A stretch of DNA of 35,317 nt from Methanobacteriota archaeon (GCA_016207465.1 JACQPP010000075.1:1-35317); one strand, 5' to 3'. Shown: positions 16,332 through 26,875, numbered from the stretch's first letter. The notes: generated by a model not told the origin, from the letters alone. A program made the numbers and translations.

Positions 16332-18485
16332 TCACTCGAATATCCTCTGGAACACCCCGAGGGCCCCCCGGGTGGGAAACCAGGAGACCCGGTCCCCATA
16401 GTCCAGGATATAGCGGTTCTCGGAGAGCAGCCGCCCCGCCTGCATGATACGCAGGTGGATGCGCGGTGGCCGCGGCCCCCGGGTGTCCCACACAAACTTC
16501 ACATCCCCGAGGTCCGCCACGCTGTCGGGCCCCACATCGCACATGAGATGGTGCTTCAGGGGGGTCCCCTCCACCTCCACCTCGACGTTGAGCCTCCCCA
16601 GCGGGCGCCGCAGGTCGTTGATGACCTTCAGCCTCGCCACCACACCCGGGGGATTGGGCCGCAGGGGAAAGATGAGGATGGGGAGAATGGGCTGATACGA
16701 GCGCCGGACCTCCTCCCACGCCATCTTCGGGGTCCCGTCGTGCTCCACGATGGACCACGAGATGCACGGCCACGGCTCGTTGAACATCCAGAGGAGACAC
16801 CCCCCGCATGCGTATTTGCGGGACCGGTAGTGCTCGATGGCGGTCTTCAGGGCCACCGCCTGGGCCCTCTGGGCGGCCCCGGCGAACCCGGCGAGGGAAT
16901 CCACGGGGACAACGGGGCGCAGGGGGCGGATATAACGCTTCATCTTGGGCCAGGAAATCTTGTGGAACCTCCAGAGCCCCTTGTCCGGGGGCCACCCGAG
17001 CCCCATCCTCTGCAGGGTCTCCGGGCGGGGACAGGCCTGGAGGCCGAACTCGCTCGCCATCGCCCCCATGTCCCGCCGGTAGGACTCCACGGGGGCGAAG
17101 AGATGCCAGACGGTCCAGTTGTGGAAGTCCCCCCGCCGGGGACTCGATGGGTGGTAGAACCGGAGGGGGTCGGCCCCGCGGCACGCCCCCTCGATGCGCT
17201 CGAAGAGCCCCCGGTTGCGCCAATGGGAATACTCGTTTCCCCCGCACCACAGAAAGAGAGAGGGGTGGTTGCGGAGGACGCGGGCGATTCCTCCCACCTC
17301 CTGCTCGGCCAGCCGCAGATACGACTCCGAGCGGGGATAGGTCTTGCAGGCGAAGGGGAGGTCCTGCCAGACCAGAATCCCCATCTCATCGCACAAATCA
17401 TAGAACTCCCGCTTCTCCCGCAGGCCGCCCCCCCACACCCGCAGCACATTCATGTTCGCCTCCCGCGCCCGCCCCAGCAGCCTCTCGTAGTCGGGGCGCC
17501 GGAGCCTCCCGAAGAGGGAGTCCGCCGGGACCCAGTTGGCCCCCCGCAGGAACAACCGCTCCCCGTTGAACCGGAACACCCAGGGGTCCCACCCGCGCCA
17601 GGCGCTCGGGTTCGCCTCCCGCGCGGTCTCCACCAGCCCCACCCGGGTCCCCGCCGCATCCGAGCCCGGCACCTGCACCTGCAGATAATAGAGATGGGGT
17701 TCCCCCAGCTCCCACGGGTTCCACCGCCGGGGCTCCTCCACCGGGATGTCCACCACCGCCTGATGACGCCCCATCGGGATGTCCAGGTCCACCGCGCTCT
17801 CCCGGGCCACGCCACCGGCGTCGGTGAGAACCGCCCGGAGCCTCCCCCGCCAGTCCACCGCCGCGTCCAGCTCCACCTGGGCCCGCAGCACCTTCTCCCG
17901 TGGCTCCCAGCGGGCCGCCAGGTCCCGAATCAGGACAGGCCCCGACTCCACCAGCCACACCTCGTCCCACAGCCCCACCGTCACCAGACGCGGGGCGAAG
18001 TCCCACCGGTAGGACATCTGGCACTTCAGCGCATGCCTCCGCTTCTCCGGCGGAGGGTCGAGCCGCACCGCAATGGTGTTCTCCCCCTCCACCGCCGCCG
18101 TCACCTCCACCAGCCACGGTGAGAACATCCCCACATGGGTCCCGTGGGAAAACCCGTTGACCCACAGCGAGGCCCGGTAGTCCACCCCCTGGAATAGCAG
18201 ATGATAGCGGTGGTGCTCCTGGGCCCCCAGAGAGAACCGGTGGCGATACCACCACTCCCGCCGCGGGACCCAGTCGAACCCCCGCGCGTTCTCCCCCACA
18301 TACGGGTCGGGGAGACGCCCCCCCCGCACCAGGTCATCCTGCACATTCCCCGGCACCCGCCCCACCATCGAGGGCCCCTCGTATCCCACCCGGTGGGCCC
18401 CCTCCCTCTCCCCCCGGCCCGGCTCGAACTCGTGGAGACTCCACTCTCCCATCAGCGAGCGCGCCCCCGGACGGTCTAAAACCAT
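16332..18485 (-). CDS. Glycoside hydrolase family 2, beta-mannosidase-like
   Basis: FNGERLFLRGANWVPADSLF, NMNVLRVWGGG, LWCGGNEYSH (acid/base) and MASEFGLQ (nucleophile). Start taken at MVLDRP; the upstream ORF extension overlaps the divergent gene. Confidence 0.9.
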   Translation of the reverse strand: MVLDRPGARSLMGEWSLHEFEPGRGEREGAHRVGYEGPSMVGRVPGNVQDDLVRGGRLPDPYVGENARGFDWVPRREWWYRHRFSLGAQEHHRYHLLFQGVDYRASLWVNGFSHGTHVGMFSPWLVEVTAAVEGENTIAVRLDPPPEKRRHALKCQMSYRWDFAPRLVTVGLWDEVWLVESGPVLIRDLAARWEPREKVLRAQVELDAAVDWRGRLRAVLTDAGGVARESAVDLDIPMGRHQAVVDIPVEEPRRWNPWELGEPHLYYLQVQVPGSDAAGTRVGLVETAREANPSAWRGWDPWVFRFNGERLFLRGANWVPADSLFGRLRRPDYERLLGRAREANMNVLRVWGGGLREKREFYDLCDEMGILVWQDLPFACKTYPRSESYLRLAEQEVGGIARVLRNHPSLFLWCGGNEYSHWRNRGLFERIEGACRGADPLRFYHPSSPRRGDFHNWTVWHLFAPVESYRRDMGAMASEFGLQACPRPETLQRMGLGWPPDKGLWRFHKISWPKMKRYIRPLRPVVPVDSLAGFAGAAQRAQAVALKTAIEHYRSRKYACGGCLLWMFNEPWPCISWSIVEHDGTPKMAWEEVRRSYQPILPILIFPLRPNPPGVVARLKVINDLRRPLGRLNVEVEVEGTPLKHHLMCDVGPDSVADLGDVKFVWDTRGPRPPRIHLRIMQAGRLLSENRYILDYGDRVSWFPTRGALGVFQRIFE

Positions 18486-18524
18486 GTTTTTTCCCTGCTC
18501 GCCTCTGGCTCGCAGGGAAAAAAC
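18486..18524. repeat. Perfect 13-bp inverted repeat abutting the GH2 start codon
   Basis: GTTTTTTCCCTGC-tcgcctctggctc-GCAGGGAAAAAAC. Confidence 0.9.
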
Positions 18525-18570
18525 ATAAAGAATCGTATCGGGTCCCCGCCAGCCCCATGCGACTCTTTTT

Positions 18571-18599
18571 GCTTTTCCCGAGCGAAGCGAGGGAAAAGC
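18571..18599. repeat. 9-bp inverted repeat ending 3 nt before the ABC ATPase start codon
   Basis: GCTTTTCCC-gagcgaagcga-GGGAAAAGC then ACC-ATG. Confidence 0.9.
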
Positions 18600-18602
18600 A
18601 CC

Positions 18603-19522
<920 letters not shown>

Positions 19523-19526
<4 letters not shown>

Positions 19527-20377
19527 ATCCGCGGATTCGTTCCGTCCTCCAGCAACCAGCCCCGGAGGCGAGGCGCACCATGAGCATCCCGCTTCGCCCA
19601 TGGCTCCGCGCCGTCGCCGGATTCGCCTACCGCGACCTCCAGGTGGTCCGCCGCAACTTCTTCGCCTTCTTCGAGATGTTCTTCTGGCCCCTCTTCGGAC
19701 TCGCCAGCGTCGGATTCCTCTCCACCTACCTCCAGGCGGGGACCCCCGAGGCCGCCACCATCCTCACCGGGGCCATCGCCCTCTCCGTGCTCCAGGTCTC
19801 CCAGATTGACACCGCCTACATCCTCCTCTTCGACGCCTGGGGCAAGAGCCTCAAGCACACCTTCCTCGCCCCCGTCCCCGACGGGACCTTCGTCGCCGGG
19901 GCCTGGCTCGTCGGCACCCTCCGCGGCCTCGTCGTCTTCACCGTCCTCCACACCATCAGCCTCACCGCCTTCGGATTCAACGTCCTCCAGGCCGGTCCCC
20001 TCCCCGTGGCCCTCTTCCTCTTCGGCATCTTCCTCACCGCCGCCCTCGTCGGAATGCTCGTCTGCGCCCTCCTCCTCACCTTCGGCCTCAAAGCAGAAGC
20101 CGCCGCCTGGTCCATCTCCATGCTCCTCCTCTTCTTCTCCGGATTCTACTACCCCGCCACCATCCTCCCCCCGCCCCTCTACCAGTTCAGCCGCCTCCTC
20201 CCCACCTCCCACCTCCTCGAATACCTCCGCGGACAATTCACCGGGGGAGCCGGCCTCGAACAGGTGGCAATCGCCTACGCGCTCACCGGAATCTACCTCG
20301 TCTTGGGGCTGCTGGGGCTGAGGTGGACCATACGGAGGGCGAAGAGGACCGGGTTGCTGTTGAGGCTGTCGGAGTAG
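19523..20377 (+). CDS. ABC-2 type transporter permease
   Basis: Preceded by AAAGGAGGAAACCC; six-TM ABC-2 pattern with SGFYYPATILPPPLYQFSRLLPTSHLLEYLRG. Confidence 0.9.
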
Positions 20378-20478
20378 TCAGCGCTTCTCCTCTTTTTTCT
20401 TAAACCCCAACGCCAGGCTGTTGATACAGTACCTCATCCCCGTCGGCTCCAGCCCATCGTCGAACACGCGGCCCCGCG
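20378..20478 (-). pseudogene. 3' remnant of a second msrB
   Basis: Reverse translation [30 protein letters not shown] parallels [30 protein letters not shown] of the intact msrB; the rest of the gene is absent. Confidence 0.85.
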
Positions 20479-20487
20479 GCCACCATC

Positions 20488-20495
20488 TTTATATT
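20488..20495 (+). promoter_or_regulatory. TATA box for hicB (leaderless spacing)
   Basis: TTTATATT centred ~27 nt upstream of the ATG at 20519. Confidence 0.55.
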
Positions 20496-20518
20496 CGAGA
20501 GTGATAGAGTTGGTTCCA

Positions 20519-20746
20519 ATGAAGGCTCTGATTCGCGTATCCAAGGAAGGCAAGTACTTCGTCGCCGTGGACCTTGTCACCCATGTGGCCGACCAGGGAA
20601 AAACGAAGAGAGAGGCCATCTCTCGGCTGAAGAGAGGGTTGGAGAGTCACTACCAAGTCCTCATGGAGATGGCCCGCAAAGACCGCAGGGCCTCCGTTCT
20701 CGAACTCGACATCCCCCATGCCGAAACTCCCGGTCCTGTCGGCTAA
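20519..20746 (+). CDS. hicB: HicB-like antitoxin
   Basis: MKALIRVSKEGKYFVAVDLVTHVADQGKTKREAISRLKRGLESH; overlaps hicA. Confidence 0.8.
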   Translation: MKALIRVSKEGKYFVAVDLVTHVADQGKTKREAISRLKRGLESHYQVLMEMARKDRRASVLELDIPHAETPGPVG

Positions 20747-20939
20747 GGCCGTCATCAAGGCCCTCCATCGCGCGGGTTTCCGGCAGGTGCGGCAGACCGG
20801 GAGCCACATCCACCTGTGGCACGATGAACGGAAACTGCTGGTCACGGTCCCGTATCACCCGGAGCTGGCAAAGGGGACCTTGCTGTCGATTTTGAGACAG
20901 GCGCGGATGGAACGAGAGGAGTTCCTGAAACTTCTGTGA
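20718..20939 (+). CDS. hicA: HicA-like toxin (mRNA interferase)
   Basis: MPKLPVLSAKAVIKALHRAGFRQVRQTGSHIHLWHDERKLLVTVPYHPELAKGTLLSILRQARM: the GSHxxL-type dsRBD fold with catalytic His. Confidence 0.92.
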   Translation: MPKLPVLSAKAVIKALHRAGFRQVRQTGSHIHLWHDERKLLVTVPYHPELAKGTLLSILRQARMEREEFLKLL

Positions 20940-21014
20940 CTGTGGGAGAACCCCGACACAGGGGGACGTGAATAGAAGGGCATAGCCGACTCTTTCAGAA
21001 TTATTTCGATTCGG

Positions 21015-21425
21015 CTACGTTTTCCCCTCTCTTTTCTTGAACCCCAGCGCCAGGCTGTTGATGCAGTACCGGAGTCCGGTCGGCTCCGGTCCGTCATCAA
21101 ACACGTGTCCCAGGTGTCCCCCGCACTTCTTGCACATGACCTCCACCCTCCGCATCCCGAATGTGGAGTCGTCCTCCTCCCGGATGCAGGTCTCATCGGC
21201 GGGCTTGTAGAAGGAGGGCCATCCGGTGCCGGATTCAAATTTGGTGTCGCTGGTGAAGAGGTCGGCTCCGCACCCGGCGCAGATGTATGTGCCCGGGTCC
21301 TTGTTGGCGAGCCATTTTCCGGTCCACGGGCGCTCGGTGCCCTTCTCGCGGAGGACGTGGTACTGGGCCGGGGCGAGTTTTTTGCGCCACTCGTCGTCCT
21401 GGGGGTCTTTGCGCTTCAGGAGCAT
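21015..21425 (-). CDS. msrB: Peptide-methionine (R)-S-oxide reductase
   Basis: [42 protein letters not shown]. Confidence 0.95.
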   Translation of the reverse strand: MLLKRKDPQDDEWRKKLAPAQYHVLREKGTERPWTGKWLANKDPGTYICAGCGADLFTSDTKFESGTGWPSFYKPADETCIREEDDSTFGMRRVEVMCKKCGGHLGHVFDDGPEPTGLRYCINSLALGFKKREGKT

Positions 21426-23413
21426 GGGGTGGGCATGTGGACGCCGCCCTCTGGCCTCTTTCTGCCGGTGATTCTCCTGGCGGTCTTCTTTCCCTGGTGG
21501 GCGGCGACCTCGATGAGTCCGGCGGCGATGAGCCGCAGGAGGGCGCGGCGGCGGCCGGGGCCCCGGTTGCTCTTGAGCATCTTGCGGGCAATCTGGTATT
21601 GGGTGTATCCCTTCTGGAGGTCGTCCACGTCGAGGGTGAAGTGGAGGGTGGCGTCGTTCTCGACCCCCTTGGTGGTCTTGATGTATTCGACCTCTTTCTT
21701 GTTGGTTTTGAGGATGAGGCTCATGACGGGCTCCCCCTGGTGGCGGGTGGTGACCTGGATTTTCTGTTCGCCGAGGATTTTGAGGAAGCGGCGCATCTCG
21801 ACGACGTCGTTGAGTTTGACCCGGCGGGTGTATTCCTCGGTGCGGGGGGTGGTGTAGCCGTCGAGGGCGATGAGGGCGTGGCGGATGAGGCGGTCTTTCT
21901 GGAGGCGGTCGCCCACGGTGCTGGCGAAGTGGACGCCGAAGACCTGGTTGGAGATGAAGCGGACGAGGCTCTGCTTGCGGCCGGTTTTTATCATGCGGAC
22001 GCGCTCCTGCTCGATGTAGGTGTCCATGCCCCAGAAGCGGGCCATGTTGAAGGTGGCGAGCTCCTCGATGCGCTCGGAGGTGAGGCCGTCCACCTTGAAG
22101 GTGCTGTGCATCTCGTCGAATTTCTCCCAGTCGGTCTCGAAGATGCGGCCTTGGGCGTGGAGTTCGTTCCAGAACTCGGTGCCCGGGTAGGGGGTGGCGA
22201 TGCCGTAGGCGGTCCCCTGGAGGCCGATGGACTTGGCGTAGTCGGGGAAGGTCTTGATTTGCTCCTCGGTCTGCCCGGGGAGGCCGATGACGAAGGTTCC
22301 CCCGCTGGCGCCTCCCCAGCGGTTGATGTTGCCGGCGGCGATGTGGTGGTACTCGGTGGTCTTCATCCCCTTCTTGGTGTTCTTGAGTTCCTCGGGGTTG
22401 GTGGTCTCGATGCCCATCTCGTATCCGCAGATGCCGGCGCGTATCATCTTGCGGACCAGGTCGGGGTATTTGGCAATCATGTCGGCGCGGGCGTGGCCCC
22501 CGAACTCGATGTCGTAGTCGCGCTCCAGGAGGAGGTCCACAATCTGCTCCATGATTTTGGGGTTGCCCACGAGGTTGGGGTCCACGATGAAGGTGCAGAG
22601 AGGCCGCCCCCGGTGGTAGGCCACCATCTCGTCCACCTCCCGGATGATGTTCTGGGGACTGCGGAACCTCTGTCGGGCCTCGCTCATCATGGGCTCGCAG
22701 CAGAAGGTGCATTTGGCCCAGCAGCCCCGGGAGAAGGTGATGATGTCCCGGCCCCGGTCGGGGTCCCAGTAGATGGAGTACTTGTAGCGGCGGAGGTGGC
22801 GGGCGGGGAAGGGGATGGAGTCCAGGTCCTTGATGAAGGGGCGGTCAGGGTTGTGGGATATTCTCCACTCCTTCCCGTTGCCGTTTCCGTTCCCATGGCC
22901 GTTGCCGTTCCCGTGGCCGTTGCCGTTGCCGTTTCCCGGGAGCAGGTTCAGGTCCCCCTTGGGAATTTTCCCGCTGGTCCACTCGAGGTAGGAGAGTCCG
23001 AGGATGTCCTTCTTCTCCCGGCCCTGGACAATCTCCTTGAAGGTCTCCTCCCCCTCCCGGCGGACCAGCATGTCGGCGTAGGGGAAGAGCCGCTCGAGGA
23101 AGGAGGTGGCGTGGTATCCGCCGACCACCGAGGGGACGCCGTAGTCGCGGATTTGGCCCAGCATCTCGAGGCCCCGGTAGTGCTCCCCGGCGCTGTGGAT
23201 GGCCACACCCACGATGTCGGGCTTGAAGGAGCGGAGGATGCGGTCGAAGGACTTCTTCTCCTTGGCCATGTCAATGACCGCCACCTCGTCCACGTGGGGC
23301 TCGATGTAGGAGGCGATGTATTCCAGCCCCAGGGGAATCACATCAATGGCCATCCCGAGCCCGTGGTTCGTGGTGGGGGCTGCAAGCAGTACGCGGCGGT
23401 AGGGGTCGCCCAT
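21416..23413 (-). CDS. B12-binding domain radical SAM enzyme
   Basis: N-terminal B12-binding-like region; [13 protein letters not shown] (CxxxCxxC); [14 protein letters not shown]. Contains a low-complexity (GN/GH)n linker. Confidence 0.92.
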   Translation of the reverse strand: MGDPYRRVLLAAPTTNHGLGMAIDVIPLGLEYIASYIEPHVDEVAVIDMAKEKKSFDRILRSFKPDIVGVAIHSAGEHYRGLEMLGQIRDYGVPSVVGGYHATSFLERLFPYADMLVRREGEETFKEIVQGREKKDILGLSYLEWTSGKIPKGDLNLLPGNGNGNGHGNGNGHGNGNGNGKEWRISHNPDRPFIKDLDSIPFPARHLRRYKYSIYWDPDRGRDIITFSRGCWAKCTFCCEPMMSEARQRFRSPQNIIREVDEMVAYHRGRPLCTFIVDPNLVGNPKIMEQIVDLLLERDYDIEFGGHARADMIAKYPDLVRKMIRAGICGYEMGIETTNPEELKNTKKGMKTTEYHHIAAGNINRWGGASGGTFVIGLPGQTEEQIKTFPDYAKSIGLQGTAYGIATPYPGTEFWNELHAQGRIFETDWEKFDEMHSTFKVDGLTSERIEELATFNMARFWGMDTYIEQERVRMIKTGRKQSLVRFISNQVFGVHFASTVGDRLQKDRLIRHALIALDGYTTPRTEEYTRRVKLNDVVEMRRFLKILGEQKIQVTTRHQGEPVMSLILKTNKKEVEYIKTTKGVENDATLHFTLDVDDLQKGYTQYQIARKMLKSNRGPGRRRALLRLIAAGLIEVAAHQGKKTARRITGRKRPEGGVHMPTPCS

Positions 23414-23500
23414 GGGTCAATTTTCCACCGGAAGGTGTGGGAAGTGGCCGTGGCTACTACTTATAGTTTCCTCACATGGCTGTCATTTCCCTTAGAAAGC

Positions 23501-23519
23501 GGGTTTCTTTTAGAAATCC
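23501..23519. promoter_or_regulatory. Candidate operator palindrome between divergent promoters
   Basis: GGGTTTCT-ttt-AGAAATCC (7/8 symmetric positions), directly upstream of the TTTAAAT box at 23520-23526. Confidence 0.5.
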
Positions 23520-23549
23520 TTTAAATCCTGGGCGATGCAGTATGGGGTG

Positions 23550-24029
23550 ATGGTTCGCGCCGCCGAGGCGGTCCCTGCCGTCGAGCCGACGGGTGGGGTA
23601 GTGATGGACGCCGAGCTCCGCCGGAAGTTCGAGGACCTCCTCCGCTCCTCCGAGGCTTTCTTCAAGGAAGTCCAGGGGCTCATCTCCAAGGGGCGCAGCC
23701 TCGACCTCCGGAAGGAGGCCCGGGTGAACAGCGAGATTGCCCGCCAGGTGACCTCCAAGTGGAGCGTGGAAATCATCTTCCTCCTCTACATGGGGGGCCC
23801 CATGGGCTTCGAGGAGCTCCGCCGCACCCTGGGGCGCATATCCTCCCGGACCCTCTCCCAGAGGCTCCAGACCCTGGAGCGCCTCGGCTACCTCGAGCGC
23901 AAGCTCTTCATGGCCCGCCCCATCCGGGTCCGCTACTCCCTCACCGAAAAGGGGCGCTCGGTGGCCACCGTGGGCTCTGGGCTGTTCCTCTACCTGCGGT
24001 ATGTGGAGGGGCACCTGGGGGGCCGGTAG
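23550..24029 (+). CDS. HxlR-like winged-helix transcriptional regulator (annotated ORF start 23535)
   Basis: SKWSVEIIFLLYMGGPMGFEELRRTLGRISSRTLSQRLQTLERLGYLERK. Start placed ~27 nt from the TATA box (GTG 23547 / ATG 23550). Confidence 0.85.
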   Translation: MVRAAEAVPAVEPTGGVVMDAELRRKFEDLLRSSEAFFKEVQGLISKGRSLDLRKEARVNSEIARQVTSKWSVEIIFLLYMGGPMGFEELRRTLGRISSRTLSQRLQTLERLGYLERKLFMARPIRVRYSLTEKGRSVATVGSGLFLYLRYVEGHLGGR

Positions 24030-24086
24030 CCGGGCGACAACAACGGTTATTACCCGGCTCCCCCAACGAGGGGAGACGGAGCCCTC

Positions 24087-25268
24087 ATGAAATACATCGT
24101 CATCCTCGGCGACGGCATGGGCGACTACCCCCAGCCCTCCCTCGGCGGGAAGACCCCCCTGCAGGCCGCGAATACCCCCAACATGGACCTCCTCGCGCGG
24201 GAGGGGCGGTGCGGTTTGGCCCGCACGACCCCGGCGGGGATGGAGCCGGGGAGCGACGTGGCGAACCTCTCCATACTGGGATACAATCCGGCGGAGGTCT
24301 ACACGGGGCGGGCCCCCCTGGAGGCGGCAGCCCAGGGTATCCAATTGGGGCCCCAGGATGTGGCCTACCGGTGCAATCTGGTGACCATCGAGAACGGGGT
24401 GATGAAGGACTACAGTGCGGGTCACATCACCAGCGGGGAGGGGGCCCCCCTCATGCAGGCGGTGGGAGCGAAGCTCGGGGCCCCGGGCATCGAGTTCCAC
24501 CCCGGAGTGTCGTATCGGAACCTCTTGGTTCAGAGGCCGGGGAAGGTGGTGGACTGCACCCCTCCCCACAACATCTCGGGGAAGCCCATCGAGGGCCGCC
24601 TGCCCCCGGATGCGCACCTCAAGAAACTCATGCTCGACTCCCCCCCTATCCTGGCCGACCACCCGGTGAACCAGAAGCGGCGGAAAGCGGGGAAGAACCC
24701 GGCGACGATGATATGGTTCTGGGGCGGGGGCACCCGGCCCCGGCTGGAGTCCTTCCAGGAGAAGTATGGGGTGCGGGGCTCCGTCATCACCGCCGTGGAC
24801 CTCCTCCGGGGCATCGGGGTCTACGCGGGGTTCACCGTCGTGCGGGTCCCCGGGGCCACCGGCTACCTCGACACCAACTTCGAGGGCAAGGCCGAGCATG
24901 CCATCCAGACCCTGCGGGACCACGACTTCCTCTTCCTCCACGTGGAGGCCGTGGACGAGGCGGGCCACGAGGGGGACCTCGACCACAAGCTCCAGGCCCT
25001 CGAGATGCTGGACAAGCGCACCATCGGCCGCCTCCTCGACCTCCTCCCCGACCTCGGCGAGCCCGTGCGCATCCTCCTCACCACCGACCACTACACCCCC
25101 ATCGCCCGCAAGGCCCACACCCCCGAGCCTGTCCCCTTTGCCCTCTGGGGCGCCGGCGTCGAGCGCGATGGAGTCAAGACCTTCGACGAGGCCAGCGTCA
25201 AGCAGGGCGGCCTGGGGCTCGTGGAGGCGACGCGGCTCATGGACCTGCTCATCCGGGGCGGCGCGTGA
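24087..25268 (+). CDS. apgM: 2,3-bisphosphoglycerate-independent phosphoglycerate mutase, archaeal type
   Basis: KYIVILGDGMGDYPQPSLGGKTPLQAANTPNMDLLAREGRCG; LHVEAVDEAGHEGD; LLTTDHYTPI. Confidence 0.96.
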   Translation: MKYIVILGDGMGDYPQPSLGGKTPLQAANTPNMDLLAREGRCGLARTTPAGMEPGSDVANLSILGYNPAEVYTGRAPLEAAAQGIQLGPQDVAYRCNLVTIENGVMKDYSAGHITSGEGAPLMQAVGAKLGAPGIEFHPGVSYRNLLVQRPGKVVDCTPPHNISGKPIEGRLPPDAHLKKLMLDSPPILADHPVNQKRRKAGKNPATMIWFWGGGTRPRLESFQEKYGVRGSVITAVDLLRGIGVYAGFTVVRVPGATGYLDTNFEGKAEHAIQTLRDHDFLFLHVEAVDEAGHEGDLDHKLQALEMLDKRTIGRLLDLLPDLGEPVRILLTTDHYTPIARKAHTPEPVPFALWGAGVERDGVKTFDEASVKQGGLGLVEATRLMDLLIRGGA

Positions 25269-25279
25269 GGCGCGGCAAT

Positions 25280-25885
25280 TCAGAGTTTCAGTGTCCGCCG
25301 TATCTCCATCTCCACGTCCCACGCCACTTTGTCAAGGTCCCGGTTGGCGTCCACCACCACGAACCTCCAGGGCTCCGCCAGGGCCAGCTTGCGGTAGTTC
25401 AGCTGGACCACCCGGAGGAAGACCTCCCTCTCGAACTTGGTCTTCCGGCGTCCCTCCATCCGGGAGATGGCCTCCCTGGGGTCCACCACCAGCAGGAGGG
25501 TCTGCTGGGGGGCGATGGTGATGGGCCGGTGGAGCTCCTGGAGCCACTGGAGGGGCTCGGAGACGATGTCCCGGAGGGTCACCGACTGGTAGGCGTAGCG
25601 GCTGTCGCTGTAGCGGTCGGAGATGACCGGCCGGCCTTTCTCCAGAGCGGGCCGGAGGGTGAGGGCCACATGCTCCGCGTGGTCCGCCACGAAGAGGAGC
25701 GCCTCCGCGAGGGGGTCAATCCTGTGGCCCCGAGCCAGCCCCGCCCGCACCAGCCGCCCCAGGGGGCCCCCGGTGGGCTCCTTGGTGAACACCACCCGGC
25801 GGGGGAGATTGTGGCGCAGGCGCCGGAGGATGGTGGACTTCCCCGAGCCATCAATGCCCTCCAGGGTAATCAGGGGAGCGGGCAT
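25280..25885 (-). CDS. tmk: Thymidylate kinase
   Basis: ITLEGIDGSGKSTILRRL, FTKEPT, VISDRYSDSRYAYQ. Confidence 0.93.
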   Translation of the reverse strand: MPAPLITLEGIDGSGKSTILRRLRHNLPRRVVFTKEPTGGPLGRLVRAGLARGHRIDPLAEALLFVADHAEHVALTLRPALEKGRPVISDRYSDSRYAYQSVTLRDIVSEPLQWLQELHRPITIAPQQTLLLVVDPREAISRMEGRRKTKFEREVFLRVVQLNYRKLALAEPWRFVVVDANRDLDKVAWDVEMEIRRTLKL

Positions 25886-25925
25886 GGTGTAACGCTCTCT
25901 GCGCTTCGGGAAAAAGCATTTTGCC

Positions 25926-26864
25926 TTACATTCCCGCGAACTTCCGCAGGGCATCCTCGCAGGTGTATCGGGGCTCCCAGCCGAGTTCCCGCCGGGCCTT
26001 CGCGCTGCTGACCACGATGCCGTATTTGCAGTATCCGAGCCACCCCGGGTGGACCCCGGAGAGCCGGAGCCTCCAGAGGAGCCGGTTGAACCCCGCCACG
26101 AGGGGGTAGGGGACCCGGATGCTCTTCTTCTCCAGGATGGGACCGATGCGGCTCCACCGGACCGGGGGCTCGGCGGCGATGTTGAAGGCTCCCCCAGGGC
26201 TCCGCCGGAGGGCCAGGTGGAAGGCCCCGGCCACATCCTCGTCCCACGTGAACTGCACCTCCGGGTCATACCCCATGAACACCGGGCTGCGCCGGAGGGT
26301 GAGGAGACGGCCGAAGGGATTGTTGATGGTCGGCCCCACGAAGAGGCTGGGCCGCAGCAGGGTCACCTTCACCCCCGGGTTCGCCTCGCGGAACCGGACG
26401 ATATGCTCCTCCACCCGGGCCTTGGTCTCGCTGTAATAGAACCCCCGGTTGGGCCGCAGGGCACACTCCTCGGTGATGAGCCGGGGGTTGTCGGGCCAGT
26501 TCCCGTAGGCCGCGATAGAACTCGCGTGGACAATGTGGCCCACCCCTGCCCGGGCCGCGCACTCGAACACATTGACAGAGCCCCCGACATTGATGTGGTG
26601 GATGGCCCGGTCATTCTGCATCCGGATGGCCCCGGGGGCCCGCGCCACCACGAAGGCCAGATGGACCACTGCATCACACCCTCGCAGGGACCCCTCGATG
26701 GCCGGCTCCCGCACATCCCCCGCGATGAACCGCAGTTTCGGGTGCTCCCCCCGGGGCGGCTGGAGGTCAATGCCCACCACCTCCTCCACCCCCGGGTCCC
26801 CCTCCAGTAGCCGCAGCAGGATGCCACCCAGATACCCCGAGACCCCCGTGACCGCCACCCTCAT
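25926..26864 (-). CDS. NAD-dependent epimerase/dehydratase (extended SDR)
   Basis: VTGVSGYLGGILL; YYSETKARVE (YxxxK). Confidence 0.92.
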   Translation of the reverse strand: MRVAVTGVSGYLGGILLRLLEGDPGVEEVVGIDLQPPRGEHPKLRFIAGDVREPAIEGSLRGCDAVVHLAFVVARAPGAIRMQNDRAIHHINVGGSVNVFECAARAGVGHIVHASSIAAYGNWPDNPRLITEECALRPNRGFYYSETKARVEEHIVRFREANPGVKVTLLRPSLFVGPTINNPFGRLLTLRRSPVFMGYDPEVQFTWDEDVAGAFHLALRRSPGGAFNIAAEPPVRWSRIGPILEKKSIRVPYPLVAGFNRLLWRLRLSGVHPGWLGYCKYGIVVSSAKARRELGWEPRYTCEDALRKFAGM

Positions 26865-26875
26865 GCTATCACCAT

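Noticed and set aside
16455-18122. 555-aa ORF antisense to the GH2 gene
   Set aside because: Pro/His/Arg-rich shadow translation with no recognisable motif; the GH2 frame carries catalytic motifs.
22860-22945. Short tandem repeat considered as a CRISPR array
   Set aside because: 6-bp units without spacers, in frame within a radical SAM gene.
25886-25920. Possible start-proximal hairpin upstream of tmk (GCTTTTTCCCGAAGCGC...)
   Set aside because: Resembles one arm of the 18571 hairpin but the opposing arm is missing, so it is at best a decayed copy.
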